Notes: generated by a model from the sequence alone, not told the origin. 64,000 bases of DNA from Edolisoma coerulescens (GCA_013397115.1 VWZW01004026.1:1984652-2048651), one strand, 5' to 3'; positions 37,100-50,033 are shown, counted from the first letter of the stretch. Program-made: numbers and translations.

Positions 37100-37660
37100 G
37101 CTTACTTGTTTGCCACTCAACAGCGATGCGGGTAAATACCTCTAAGGCTAAGGAGCCGGTATTGTACTCAGCGGAGCTGCCTGTGGTCTGATGAGTTCCA
37201 CCACCCCTGCCAGCAGGCTGTGCCCACGCTGTCAGGCTGTCCTGACCCCCACCAAGTAGCCCCAGCTACAGCTCACAGCTGCTAATCATCAGTGTTTTAT
37301 GACAGTTGCCTGCAGTTACGTGTCCATGCATGTCACGTCCCTATGGAAGAATTCTTCCAGACAATGTCAGCACGCGTTATTATGCCGGGGCAGGAAGGAA
37401 ATGCTCATGGTCCAGTTGCTGAAGCAGCTTTACCTTTAAAGTAAATTTGCATGAATTTTAAAAGTCCCGAGAAAGAGACAGTTGTATTCATTTTGTGGGG
37501 AAAAGACAAAAACTCCAACATTCAAGCAGATATTACTGTGGACAAACGGCAGAACTGAAAAGGGAGCAGCTGAGTTTTTCATGGACTGGCAAGTCTAAGG
37601 GCAACTGAATGGGAGCCAATTGGAATAATTTCACCAGATGATATAAATAAGAATATTAAT
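37100..37660. promoter_or_regulatory. CpG-enriched unique segment with octamer motif
   Basis: From about 37115 to 37420, GC content and CpG count rise sharply against CpG-poor surroundings. Visible CpG-bearing words include GCGATGCGGG, GAGCCGG, CAGCGGAG, TTACGTG, GTCACGTC, GCACGCG and GCCGGGG. It is followed by an ATTTGCAT octamer (POU/Oct site) at 37445-37452. No repeat or coding frame explains it. CpG retention can mark an unmethylated regulatory element or a young, not yet decayed insertion. The two cannot be separated by reading alone. Confidence 0.32.
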
Positions 37661-39714
37661 AGGAAACATATATAATAAAGTCAATTAGCTGTTCTGACAG
37701 GTTCCCATACCCGATCAATTTGGATGAGTAAAATGACTGTTTTTAAAGATTCCTTCATGGAGATAATATTGTTAAAAAAATTAACACAAATAAAGCAAGC
37801 TGTTAGACTTTTTTTTAAGGCCTTCTTCCCCACCAAGCTAATGCAGTTTGAAGCAATTTTTTGGAAAACCTGCAAGTAAGTAAATCCCCAAATCCTTTCT
37901 GAATCTGTTAAGAACCCCATCTTCCTCGTCAAAAAACCCTCTTTCTGCTTCAGCCACATAGGAAAGTTACACGTACACATTACAGGCTTCCTTGTTAGTC
38001 ATGAAAGTAACTGCAGACCTTTTATGTTTTACTGAAGGAAATATAATGCTATTTGATCCTTCTTGAGCTGACTGGTTCCTTGGTTTGCAAATGCCCCTTT
38101 TTGACCTTAGAACTTTAAACAGAGTTAGCACTCTCATTACTGTATTAGTATATGTTTGCAGCATCTTTTAATAATGTTAGTGCAATTGTTCAGGAAAGCT
38201 GGATTTTTTTGTCTGACTCCACCACACGATAATGCAAATCTGCTAAGTGTACATGGAATCATTCCAGCTAGCTTTTCATATAAGTGCTGGATAATTTCCT
38301 ATACCAAGGACATATTAATTCTAAGTGGGGACTATGAAAATCAATGCTGATGAGCCTCTCAGTGACCATAAATCTTCTTTTATGTAAGTAAACAGAACTC
38401 AGTTAAATATAAACTTTTGTATCCCTTGATGTATAAATGTGATTTACCACAGTATATTTAGGGGAACAAACATTGTGCTCTGAGCCAGTGAGCTCCTGGG
38501 CCAATCTGTACCAGATTTGTGCTTCTCCATTCCTCTTCCTTCATGTCTGCATAAAACGCTGTGCTCTGCTCCCATAGCAACTGCTATTGTTTGGGACCAT
38601 ATCTCTATGCATTCAAAAGGCACCTTGTTTTTCACAGGCCTTTCAGAGTAACCAGTAGGAAAATATTTTTTTTTTAAATATTTTAAATTCCATTGACACA
38701 AAAGAATGAAACAAAGCTGCTGGGACTGTAAGCAAAGGTTTCTGTGCCAGGCAGACAGGGTTTGTGCCTTCCATCTCGATCCAAATCTAGCAGAAACACA
38801 CTGAAGCCAAAATCAGAGAAAGAAGCAGCATTTTTGCAGCTGCAAATGTTTCAGTGCTACCTGAGGAGTAACTAGTAATTTTGTCAAACTGAAACTGATA
38901 ATGAGAAGGAGCATCAATGTTTGAAATAATAGACAGATTTTAATTATTTTTGCCCCTAATTTCTTCTTATCCTCTGTCTTACTTGAGGTACTTCTTTCCA
39001 TTCTGGTACCAGCCTGCATTACTGAAGTCTCAAAATAGTCTGTATGTAGTCGTGTTGTTGACTGAATGCAGTCACAATTTGAAGCAGCTGGAGCTGGGGA
39101 TGTACCGTAAAAGTGTGGAAAGAATATTTATTGCTATCTGCTGATAAAAAATAATTTCCTTTTCTCTGTGAAGAGGGAATTTGGAAATTTTTTTTTCTTT
39201 TTTTTTTTTCTCTCTCATCTGTAATTTGTTGGGTTCTGTACCCAGGACAGGCAAAGGTACTTTTGTCTTGCGTATAATGGAGACTAGAAATTTTGATGAA
39301 CTGGAACCATTACTGACAGATGGTCATGCATATTTTTATTTTCAGTATTGAGCCAAAACTCGTGGACCCAGCAACAATCACCAGGCAAATTTAAGCTGGA
39401 AACAGAATAAAGACAGCAAAAATGCATGGCATATAATTGATTTTTGACGTTATTTTCTCAAAATTTGTTGCCTGTTATCACCATCCGTGATTGCTCAGAA
39501 TTTTTAAAAAACTTTATCCCTTATGTAAAATCTTCAGAACTCTGTCCAGTTATTAGTATTTATTACAAAGTTCTTTTTATTTTTTGTAGATTATTAGTGT
39601 GCCCTCAGATCAGTAATTTCTAAAATTGCTGTGTCATTATAGGTCCTAACTTCATTGAGGACCCATGACCCTGCAGCATGAAATTGAATTCAGACTGCTA
39701 GGCTTGAGGCTCCA
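37661..39714. other. Unique AT-rich non-coding DNA
   Basis: No gene or repeat recognised. It contains T-rich runs at 38669-38677 and 39190-39211. Confidence 0.5.
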
Positions 39715-39902
39715 GCGTATACAAAAAATTTTAGCCAATTTAATAGGATTAAATTTTAGATCAAAATGAATAAGATACACCAATATGAGGTACACTTAAG
39801 CCAATTTAAGAGCATCTGCACGAGGGATTTCACTGGTTTAGATCAATTTAAGAATTGATTTAACTAAATTGTTACAATTTCTTTCTGAACACAGGGGACA
39901 AG
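39715..39902. mobile_element. Possible ancient DNA-transposon (hAT-like) remnant
   Basis: The segment is rich in CCAATTTAA, GGTTTAGATCAATTTAAG and AACTAAATTGTTACAATTT words. It also holds GAGCATCTGCACGAGGGAT and ends in GAACACAGGGGACAAG. This resembles old non-autonomous DNA transposons known from turtles, crocodilians and other amniotes, whose copies carry GTTTAAATCGATTTAA-type internal repeats. A perfect small hairpin is present: ATCAATT at 39842-39848 pairs with AATTGAT at 39853-39859. Terminal inverted repeats and target duplication were not established. Confidence 0.35.
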
Positions 39903-41093
39903 TTACGTGAGTTTTATTTTGGGAAGCGTTAATCACTCACCTACAGTACCATGAATTTCAAATGTTATTGATGGAAAGCAGGGAGGTGCCTTCCATTATA
40001 AATATTAGGCCTAATGTGTACTGTTTGGGGAATGGGCACGAGTGACAGATACAGGCAAACTGGATAATTATGTATCATAATTATATATTTCTATGTATGT
40101 TTACAATAAAGGTAATATACACAGACGGGAAATTGCAGGATCTGGGAAAGCTGTCAGATTCAAGGAATGATTATGAAGTTGTTACAATGCAATTGATGGT
40201 GGATAGGAAGGGTCTTTACAGTAAGAAGTTATCATACATGTTGAGTTTTCGATTTTTTTATCCTTGAGTTGTCAAAATCAAGATTTTCACAGGTATGTTA
40301 ATAGTGCAGCTCAAACCTCTGTTAGCAACCAAAATAATTCAACATCTGTTCAGCAGCTGTTTAGTCCTTGTATTTCTGCTAGGAATACTAGGCAGAATGA
40401 CTATTAGTGACACTTTTGACAATGCCTACTCAGCCTGTAGACAGCTATTCCCTTGGAGCTAAGTGCTCCTTCCTTTGGTAACACTAAATTGCAAACTAAT
40501 ATTCTGTCATTATAGATGAGATCTGAACTGATATTTCTGTTTCAGTTCAACCACATCTTGTAAAGGTGGATTGACTGGTGTCTGTCCCTGTTGGTGCATG
40601 CTTAATAGTCATGGAAAGCCATGGAAAACAGAAACACACAGGTTTCCATGTGTTTCTACACACGTGCCTCTATACAATGCACGTCATAACTTACCAGGCC
40701 CCTAAATTTGATAAGGGTTTTTGTTTCTTTCTTCTTTAAAAGAAGTGTTGCAAAAGTGTCACTGTGTGGAATAAGTTTTCATCATTGTCCTTATGTTTTC
40801 ACAATTATTTTCAACATTGAGCTGTATTTAAGGAAGCATGAAAAATTAACACCTGAATATTTCAAAAGCTGTCATGAAAGTGAAGACGGATGCCTGAAAT
40901 GTAAAGACTTGTAACAGAATATTAAAGAATTCCCTTGAAGCCCTTAACTCCTTAGAAATCCTTAGCTGTATTCCAATGGTTATAGAAAAGAACTGGAATG
41001 CTATCTATTCTTAATAAGATTAAGAAAGCCACAGTTTCCTAAAGGTCTAAACACAAATAACTATTTTATCAAGTAAACTTTCATTTTTAAAAG
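39903..41093. other. Unique AT-rich non-coding DNA
   Basis: No gene or repeat recognised in about 1.2 kb. Confidence 0.5.
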
Positions 41094-41706
41094 GGCCATT
41101 TCAAGCACACAGGATGCAGGTGCCCAAGTGCTGCAGGGTCATCCCTTTGAAGCACTGGTTTCAGCTGGCTCCAAAATGGACACATCTCAAGGGACAGCTG
41201 AGCCCTTCAGCCAGAGTGGTGACACATCTGGGGAAAGATATTTAAGAAAACCATGAAGCAATGAGAGGGGTGAGGAAAAAATATGAGAAACAGCCCTGCA
41301 GACATCAAGGAACAGGTTTATCCTGAAAGACTGTGGTTTGTGGACAGAATCCGCATTGAAGAAGCGAGAGAAACAATAGCAGAAGAGAGGAGCTGTTATG
41401 GAACAATCACAACTCCACAGTTCCTCATGAGCCTGTCAGACAGAGAATCAGAGAGGAGTCAGGCATGAAGTATGCAAAGGAGTGGGGAATACCTGTTCTG
41501 GGTTTTGTTCTTGATTCTCACTGTATAAATATGTTTTAATCAGCAATAAATTACATTGATTTTCACCAAGTTCAGCCTGTTTTGACAGTAAATGTTAAAT
41601 TATCTCCCTGTCTTTATCTTTGCTTCATTTTATCCCATTATCCTATCGAGGAGGGTGAGTGAGAGAGCAGCTGGACAGGTGTCAGCCCGCCAAGTTTACT
41701 CAACAC
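41094..41706 (+). mobile_element. Second type of avian ERVL-like solo LTR
   Basis: This matches a different avian ERVL-like LTR. The early part has GGGACAGCTGAGCCCTTCAG, CTGGGGAAAGATATTTAAG, and CAGCCCTGCAGAC. A middle part of A/G-rich sequence follows. The late part has AATCAGCAATAAATTACATTG, TTTCACCAAGTTCAGCCTG, CTCCCTGTCTTTATC, and GAGGAGGGTGAGTGAGAG. It ends in TCAACACA. An AATAAA polyadenylation signal is at 41545-41550 and TATA-like words lie near 41237 and 41524. The exact 5' edge is unclear. No internal retroviral genes flank it, so it is a solo or decayed LTR. The 61-codon open frame at 41283 is not a gene. Confidence 0.75.
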
Positions 41707-44599
41707 ATCGGGGTGAATTATAATAGCATGGAATGTGCCTGTCCTAGAAAGACAAAACTCTGGTAACTTTTTTCAATATAGATTCTAGAATTTTGTGGTG
41801 GTTATGAAGAAAACAAAAATACTTTAACATGGTCCATTTTGGCTTAATTTACAAGGGTTGTTAGAAGAGAAAAAAATGTGACTGGTCTTCCTACCTATCA
41901 CTGCCGTTAAAATAGGAAGGACAGGCTTTTAACTTATGTAAAATAGTTGACAAGCTGTGATGATGAGAGTGTAAAGTGCTGATCACATGCTGTCACTGTT
42001 GTTTGCAACAGTAATTTTAAGAAAAGATCATTAAGGGAAAGAAACAATTAGGTTCTGAAAAAAAATCCACAAATGGTTACAAAGGCTCTTTCTAGCAGGT
42101 GTCTAGGCTGGAAATGAATCCCAAAAAAATGCATGCATGATTGCTTCTTTTGGTGACAATAAATCTGACCCAATTGGTGCATTTAATTTATTTAGTTCAT
42201 CACTTTCAGATTGATTTTTTTTACCTTATGATTAGGTGTAAAACTACTTGATACCTTATTTAGTGTAATGGCATTCAACTGACAATAAAAACAAAATTAA
42301 CACAATCAAATTCTTTCTCAATTTTTCTTTTTTCAGATAAATCCTGTCACAGTGTAGCAACTTTGTAGGAAAAAAATAATTAGGTCTGGATTAGGGCTTT
42401 TTAGGTTTTTTTTTCCCAGACTTGCAATACCTAAATTTTCCGTCTTGTAGAGAAATCAAAGTTTGCCAGAAGACTATAAAAATTAATGTAAATATGAGCT
42501 AATGAAAGGTGATTCAGGTTTTACCATTTGTTTGATAGTAATAGCGAAATTGGAGGTTTGGAGGATAACCCAGGTATTGAGTAATTAAGAAAGATGATGA
42601 AAACGGTAAAGCTGTAAAACTTTGATAGGGAAAGGCTGGGATAATTTTCTTTAGAAATCAGGTAAACAAGACAGGATATAGAAAAAATTTCTTTTTCAGG
42701 AACAGGACAGTATATAATTTAATTTTAAAGTATAAAATTTAAACCAAATTAAATGATTGTTTGTAATTAAACTACAGTATTCACTGAAGTGAAAAGCTCT
42801 TGAGTCTTAGAGCTCAACAAAACAATAGGCTGCTTTCCTGGATCACCTAGCTCAGTCCCACAAAGCTAAAAATGAAACCTGCCCAAAAATGAAAAGCCTA
42901 AAAATTAAATTTGCTCTGCTCAGAAACTGAGAAATCCTTTCCCTCATCAATATGTCCTGGGAAAACATATTACTGAGTCTCATTACTGTCCAACTTTTAC
43001 ATGTTACACTGTAAAGTTCCACTTAGTTTCCATTGTTATGTCTTCAAGGTTATCCAAATGTTCAATATTAAATACTGCTCACATACTTCATTGATTTTAT
43101 CTTACAAATTTTTATCTGATTTCTTAAACATATTCCAGCTTGTTTTACCAAGGTCATTAAGGAAATATTAAAAGCAATCAGTCTCAAGATATTCGTTATG
43201 ACTTTCACAGTTACTCTGATCACAGTTCACTCTTTCTTCTTGCAATAAGACTATTACCATTTCAAATTTAAGGAACTGAAACAAAAAAAAAATAAAGCTT
43301 GTGGTAAGTCCCATCTGTATGTCAAATAAAGATTTTTCCATATAATATTGCATCAAATGACCCAAAATGTAAAGATTTATCATATTTATGTCAGTGCTCT
43401 ATTAGTTATATTATCCATGGTAGATCTGAAAAAACCCACATCGTTGTTTTCTATAGATTCTTCCATTTATTTTCCCTAATTATTTTCATATTTCTTCAGT
43501 ATAAGTTCTTGAGTTTTGACATTGCTGAGATCCATTTTTTCCTGTCTTCACAGAATATTGTATTTCCTTTCCTTGAATGTTATAATATACTTTTAGAAAC
43601 TGACATGACTCATGTTTTATAAAAATTCTTTGAAAACTTTGTGTTTTTAATTGCCTAGTTCTTTCAATATAAACATGACCCACTCTTTCACAACTTCTTT
43701 TCCAGTATGAGCCTCTACTTGTGCATATTAGCTTTTAATTTTTCTATAGGACCTATGGGATCATCACTGTTATTAGAAAAACATGAGAGAAAACTCTAAG
43801 TACAACTGTTGTGAGTAATGCCTTTAATATTTTAACCCTGTCAAAAATTTGCCTTTTCCCCCTCATCTATTTATTCAGTTTTGCTTAATTTATATGGTTG
43901 AGTAAACTGATCCTATTTGTTTTTAAATCCTTTACAACACTGAATCTAGGTTCTTTTGGGAGCTATTACTGACCACTAAGACAAGCTTTCTCTTCTCAGT
44001 CTCCTTTTTTTTTCTTCATATCATTTTAAGGCTTAATACATCTTCTGAGACACTTATTTCCCATTTAGGTTTGAAGTATTTTACTGTAAGAGGTACATAT
44101 CCTAGATAAATTTTACATGTTTTACAAAAAAAGATAAAAATAAAAAATCATTCAAATCCCAGCACTGCAGTACAGCTCCCTTGAGTAATTTCTTTGACTT
44201 CTAAGAATTGTCTGCTTTGAATTAAAGAAAAAAAAAATCCCTGACAACTTTTATGTATGTCACATTATTTCCTTATCACCCAAAGGAAGATTATTTTCTT
44301 AGTAATGAATTTTTGTGGGGTTGATATTTCTCCAAACCAAGGAAAAACAGCTTCTGCTCATCTTAGTTCATTGATATTCTGTGAAGAAATCTGATGGATG
44401 TCATATTCCAAAGTTTAAGCCTCACCGTAATTAAACTAACATAAAAAAAAGGTTTAGAAAATTACTTATGAAGAGCATAAGAACTATCATAATTAAACCA
44501 AACATTTCTGAAATGTTCTGGTTTCAATGAGTGATGGATCCAAACACATCATGTTTCAGAGTTTAGCAGTGTTTTGTTATGATACCCAGATATAACACT
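41707..44599. other. Unique AT-rich non-coding DNA
   Basis: No gene, RNA or confident repeat recognised. Open frames are below 75 codons and random-looking. Confidence 0.55.
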
Positions 44600-45330
44600 G
44601 CATGTTACGAATGCTATCAGGCCTGGAATGAGCACCAGAATAGTGGCACTGGGATACTTGGTGTATCCATCCAGTGCTCCGTAGCAGAGAGAGAGATTCC
44701 ATTCCACCCTGCTGCTACCACAGCCCTCCTGACTAGAAGCACACCAATTTTTATTGTATATCAAGAGACACAGGTCTGAATTGTTGCCCTGCACCAGCAG
44801 CACGGAACAAGCACAAGGCTGCTTGATAGAGACCCCTGTGTTGTCTCACTCACAGGATTTCCACACTTTACTGCCTCTTTCCTCGCCACTTGACCCTGTC
44901 TTTTTGCCACCCTTACACCTTACATTCTCTGCCTCAACATTCTCCCAGATAAATGATTTCTCCCTAATTACTTTTTCCCTGTCAGTCCCTGTTTTGCCCT
45001 ACCTATACCCAGTTTTGATGGTTTTGATACCATTACCTAGGTAATGTTGCCCTTATAGAGAATGAGTAGTGGGTCCCCAATGATTCCCTCCAGCTACGTG
45101 TGAGGCTTGGCTCCTGTAGCCACCCACAGGGATGCCACCATCTGCTTGGCACTATCCCTACCTCTTGTCCAGTGCTCACACTGTTGGCTGTCATGTCATG
45201 CCACTCCTCATGCTGAGTCCAGAGGTTTCCTTGTCACATTCCATTTGTGTAGCAGCAGGCCAGTGACCTGGTCATTTCCTGCAGCCTTAACAGTGCTGAG
45301 GACAACTCTTTCCATAAATTCATAAACTTC
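44600..45330. other. GC-richer, C/T-rich unique block
   Basis: GC content is moderately higher than in the flanks, with many CCT, CTGCC and CACCC words from about 44630 to 45320. Open frames of 66-96 codons cover it on both strands without a recognisable protein family. It may be an old unrecognised repeat or simply unique DNA. Confidence 0.35.
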
Positions 45331-46185
45331 CGAAAAGTATTTCTGAATCTTTTTCTAACGTACTGGTGCAAGTTGTCAACAGTGTTACTTTTTTTTAAAA
45401 TTGCATGTGTGATCCAGCATACTTATCTCATCCAGCCTAAGAATGAATGAAGCATGGCTGGATAACAAAGAAAAAACTTATCTTGTATTTTTTCAAGTGG
45501 ATTCCTTTTCCTGAGTGTCATGCAGTATGATTTCTTATCGATAATGCTACATTTATCACATTTCATTTTAACAGACTGTAGAGAAAGACTCATCTACTGT
45601 TTTACATTCATGCACTTGAATGCTGGAATATTCACACTTAGCGCTGATAAGAGTGACTTTGACTTGAAAAATAGACTCTTCAAAACGCATTAGCATTTGG
45701 GGAAATCAGTGTTCTGAGACTTTCTGATAAGTTTTAGTTCTATTTGAAATATCTTTAAAACTACAGACACAATCTAGGAGAACTCAATTATTTAATACAC
45801 TCTTGTACAATTTAATACACTTTTTTAGATATTAAGTCCCTTCATACAAAGGGTGTTAGAATGTTAGGGCTTGAGCATAAAAGGAATTATGTACTTTCAA
45901 TTTTGTTTCGTATTAAGAATTTTCATACAAAGGAAAATCCATGATTTTATGCAGGAAGAAATGTCTCATATTATTATGAGAACTTACAAACAGTAAATTC
46001 CTAATGAACTGCAGCAGATATAGCACATAAACCAAAAAATAAACAGGATATGATGGTCGTCCCTTGAGTTCCCCTTGAAGAGAATGTCTTTGGCATCATT
46101 AATCCAAAAACTCACATTTTTTGTGATCTGTTCCTGTTGTTGATGTTAATCACATATTGCACCATACATTACAAGTTCAAAATTT

Positions 46186-46233
46186 TAGAAAAATTAGAAA
46201 TTAGAATTAAAAAAATAGAAAAATTAGAAATTA
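46186..46233. repeat. 18-bp direct duplication, 30-bp period
   Basis: The word TAGAAAAATTAGAAATTA occurs at 46186-46203 and again, identically, at 46216-46233. The 12 bp between them is A-rich. It is probably a local slippage duplication. Confidence 0.85.
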
Positions 46234-49200
46234 TTTGAAACTACTTCTGTTCTGGTAGCCCTCTCCCCAAAGATTCCATGTGTCAAGAGTTCAGACGATA
46301 CATCAATGACCCTGACCAATGAATCTAGGGTGTCAGGGATAACTTGACTGTGAATTGGTTTGAATTGGACTTGACTTCACATGAACTAAAAGTCCTGATG
46401 AAAGATTTTAGGAGAAAGAATCTCATTAAAATGGATGAACAGGCCTGCAGAGAGAGATGCAAATTACCTTTTTACTGAACTTGAATGTGCCATCAGAATT
46501 CTGTAAAGGTTCACCTAAGAGACACGTAGGGGCCATTCACCTTTTCTTGAGAATTTAGCCTGGAAAGAGCAGGCTGAAAAAGCAGCATTTATTTCAGGAG
46601 AGATTGAGTTATATCAGTTTTTAAGGAATGAGGATCCCTTCCCAAATTTTTATCCGCATGTGCTCTTTCAGATAAGTATTTGATTTGCAATATCTTACTT
46701 GCAATATGAAGACCTCCCTTTTGAATTCAAAATTATTGACTTTTAATGAATAAAATAATTGCTCATTTAGTCCTATAGTTCTTAGAACCATTTTCTGCCT
46801 CAAGATTTTTCAGCAAAAATTGATTTGATTTTTAATTTGCTTCACATTTTAACTCATTGACTTATATGAATATATCCAGAATTGCTTTGACATTCATATT
46901 GTTTATAGCTGTATGTAGACTTGTATATGTACCTGGAAAACTGTCTATCCTATCTGAAACCAGAACAAATCAAACTACACCATCATGAATATATCCTCAC
47001 TTTTTTTCTCAGTAGTTGTTTTGGAATGTGCTTTCCAGTAACAAAGCAAAGTTAACCCTGATTTACATAGGCATGCTAAGAAAGCCATGGCCCGCAGCTG
47101 TATGCCACTGACTTAATACTTTCTTGTATCCCTGAAACTTTAAAACAAATTTACCTTTTTTGATGTTGCTGTATATGAGCTCTTTTATTAAGATGTTAAT
47201 GAAATGTACAAAAATAATGGCAAATGTTTATTTCAGTAACTGCATTGAGCTTACCAAGTCCCATGAGCGCAATAAGGCTGTTACAGAAACATTTATGCTG
47301 ACAAAAACATTACAATCCACATGTGTCATTAAGTTTAGGGAAAAGGGTCCCCCTGGAAAGGACCCTTAAATATTTAGAGTAACAATGATAATTCTGAAAA
47401 TTTAACTACAAAATGTTAGCAACATACATTTTTAGAATAAGATTTTACTTTTCCCATAAGGATGATTGAAATTGTTTAATAAATAATGAAAACTCCTCTG
47501 GGGTGTTAAGAGAGATTTCACTTTAGCTTTTCTGATTGTTTTACAAGGATTAATTGCAAACTCCATTTCATAAAATATAACATAATTAATTTAAAAAATA
47601 GTAAATTGCAGTAGTTTCTTTGTAGAAAAGGTTCCAATTTTCTAAGATGAGTATAGTCTTTTTTAATGTCTCTTTATTTTGGTTGTGGTGAGGAAAAAAA
47701 TTCTAATATTATCTGGATCAGCAAAATAAAATATTCAAATCTGTTCCATTTTATTTCAGTATATTATTTCTATTTTGAACACTTTATCATAAAAATTAAG
47801 GTAAGTTTTGATGGAAAGTTTCTTTCAAGCTGAAAACTAGGAGCCGCTTCTGAAGTTATATAACCTCCTTACTACTCTGTATCTCTTTAAGCTGTTGCAA
47901 CAAAAACACGTACTCTCAGCATACAAGAAAAATATGAACAGAAAAATTTGAGAAGTATCTCGATGTGGCAAAGCTGAAATCCCAGATTTCCAAGTGATTT
48001 GTTTGCCTTCAGGTTATTTTGAAAGTCAGTGAGACTTAAATTTGCTGTAACTGGAGATTATATGTAGAAATAGGCAAAGTAGGGATGGTGATTCTGTCTA
48101 CCACAATTAATTCCTATTCCTTTCTATCAGGACAAGGATTTCAGAAGTGGAAGCTAGCATCATGAACTAGATGGTCATTTTCATTTTGGATTTCCAATAG
48201 TTTCAAATTCAGTTTAAAAAAAAAAAGTGTCATATTTCTAAATTTCACTTAAACGTTTAATCTTCTTTGACTTATCTAAGCTTAGTGGGAAATTGTAAAT
48301 TTAGCTCAAGTTCAGCCCATAGCTGCAGATTGTAATCACACTGCAGGCCTCTTGTCTGTCAATACAGTTACTTGCATAAGTTATTTCTACATAGATTATT
48401 TCAGATATCACAAAAAATTGTCTGATCATCTGTTGGACTTCACTGTGATTTGTGTCATTTGTCAATTTTTCCTCTGGAATTTTATCTCCCACCAAATACC
48501 GTACTGCAACTATGAATTTTATCAATGTGACACTCACATGGCTTCAAGGATTAAGTTAAGCAAAATCCATACTTCACTATCTAAAATGATTTTTTTTTAA
48601 GTCAAAACAATGTGTCTCTAAAATTCTGATATGCAATTTTAGTATCACAGTTTTTTCCCTTTCACAACACCTTTACTTGCAAAAGCCAGAGACGAAATAT
48701 TTCTTCTATTATTCACCCTTCTATCAAACATATTTGGAATACATTGACTTTGGATTTTTAGCTGTCCTTCAACACAGTCATTTTTTTTCCCTGATAAAGA
48801 TTCTTAAAAATTTTCTTGAATAGAAAAGTTCAAACACCTTGTTGTAAGATTTCTGTAACACGTATTCTGAAATGAGCCACCTGGGAGTGTCTTTGAAGCT
48901 GATGCTTTGATGTGTCATTCATTTTCTTTCATGTTTAGCTGCCATTGCTTGGAAGTCACTGCATTTTGTCCTTATTCTACTTTCCTGTGAATTCATTTGA
49001 TGTCTGTAGAACCTGCTGTTATCACTGAACTGGTGGAATAAAGTGAACAAAATAAACCGTGACTATTTTCAGGGCAAGAAAAACAACATCAAAGTGTTTA
49101 AAGCTATTTCAGTGGTTAGTAATGATTGATATTGTACAGTAGCTGGATAACAAGTATATTGAATTTTGTTCATTTTATTTTGAATTCAAACTCTCCAGAG

Positions 49201-49367
49201 ACATTTTTAGGTCTGTTTTATCTATATGTCAGTATTGCAATAAAAGGAGGCTTCTTAGCTTTCCTTGACCAGTATACTCGTGTGGGAAACAGGCACCCAA
49301 AAAAATCAAACCAGTTAGTCCTCTACTGTAAGAGACAGATACTGCATGGTCAGCTGCAGTTACTTGA

Positions 49368-49412
49368 GAAAAAAATCCAAAAAACCCAAACCAAACAAAC
49401 CAAGCAAACCAG
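49368..49412. repeat. A/C-rich low-complexity tract
   Basis: About 45 bp with A runs broken by CC and CCC and a CAAACC-type near-repeat. It is the same class as the tracts at 11096 and 23723. Confidence 0.6.
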
Positions 49413-49510
49413 AAATGGATCTAATGAAATTTTTTGATATTTCATCATTTATTTCCACTTGATATTAATAATTAAAAAAAGGAACATCCTATCAGAAGGA
49501 TGTGAGAAAC

Positions 49511-49645
49511 CCACTGCTTGGGAGACTCCAGTCAGATAGTGGAAGGCACAGGTTCAAGTCACTGATACATATTTTACATAAACCAAGAAATTGTAAAACT
49601 TGCCCATGTATGTCCCACTTTCTACATCAGTGGTCTAACTGATGA
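49511..49645. mobile_element. Possible ancient SINE-like or foldback remnant
   Basis: A box B-like GGTTCAAGTCA at 49551-49561 follows TTGGGAGACTCCAGTC. A partly complementary half follows with CTTGCCCATGTATGTCCCAC and a TCAGTGGTCTAAC word. Old amniote SINE-like repeats combine a GGTTCAAGTCC half with a reverse GAACCCA...TCTCCCAC half in this way. The match is short and diverged. Confidence 0.28.
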
Positions 49646-50033
49646 TTTCTTACTGTTGTTGCTCTGGTCCTTATCTTTTCAGTTTTTCTGTGAGTTTCAC
49701 CCTAGCTCTGACAAAGATCTGATGAATTTTGCTACCAATTTTCTTCTAAAAGAAAACAGTGTTTTTCTCAAGTTCTTCAGTGGCTCTGCTATTTGCACTG
49801 TAAATATATCCAAGAGCCAAGTCTTAGGAATTAATAACCTACAGTAAGTGAGTACATTATAAATTCTAGCTACAGCTATTTTCCTCAGGGTGTCATTTCT
49901 GAATAAACTACTTTATAATAAACATTATTAAGGATGTGTTCACATTGACAAACAATTTAAATGACAGCAGAATTTTCTCCACTATTTCAAGATAGCACAG
50001 AAATGTCAGACTTAGCAGGGCAGGATATTTCAT
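49646..50033. other. Unique AT-rich non-coding DNA
   Basis: Nothing recognised between the preceding candidate remnant and the CR1 that follows. Confidence 0.45.

Larger units (their letters stand above)
45331..49510. other. Unique AT-rich non-coding DNA
   Basis: No gene recognised. A 103-codon open frame at 49126-49437 ends in an A/C-rich tract and lacks any family motif. A short direct duplication lies at 46186-46233. Confidence 0.55.
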
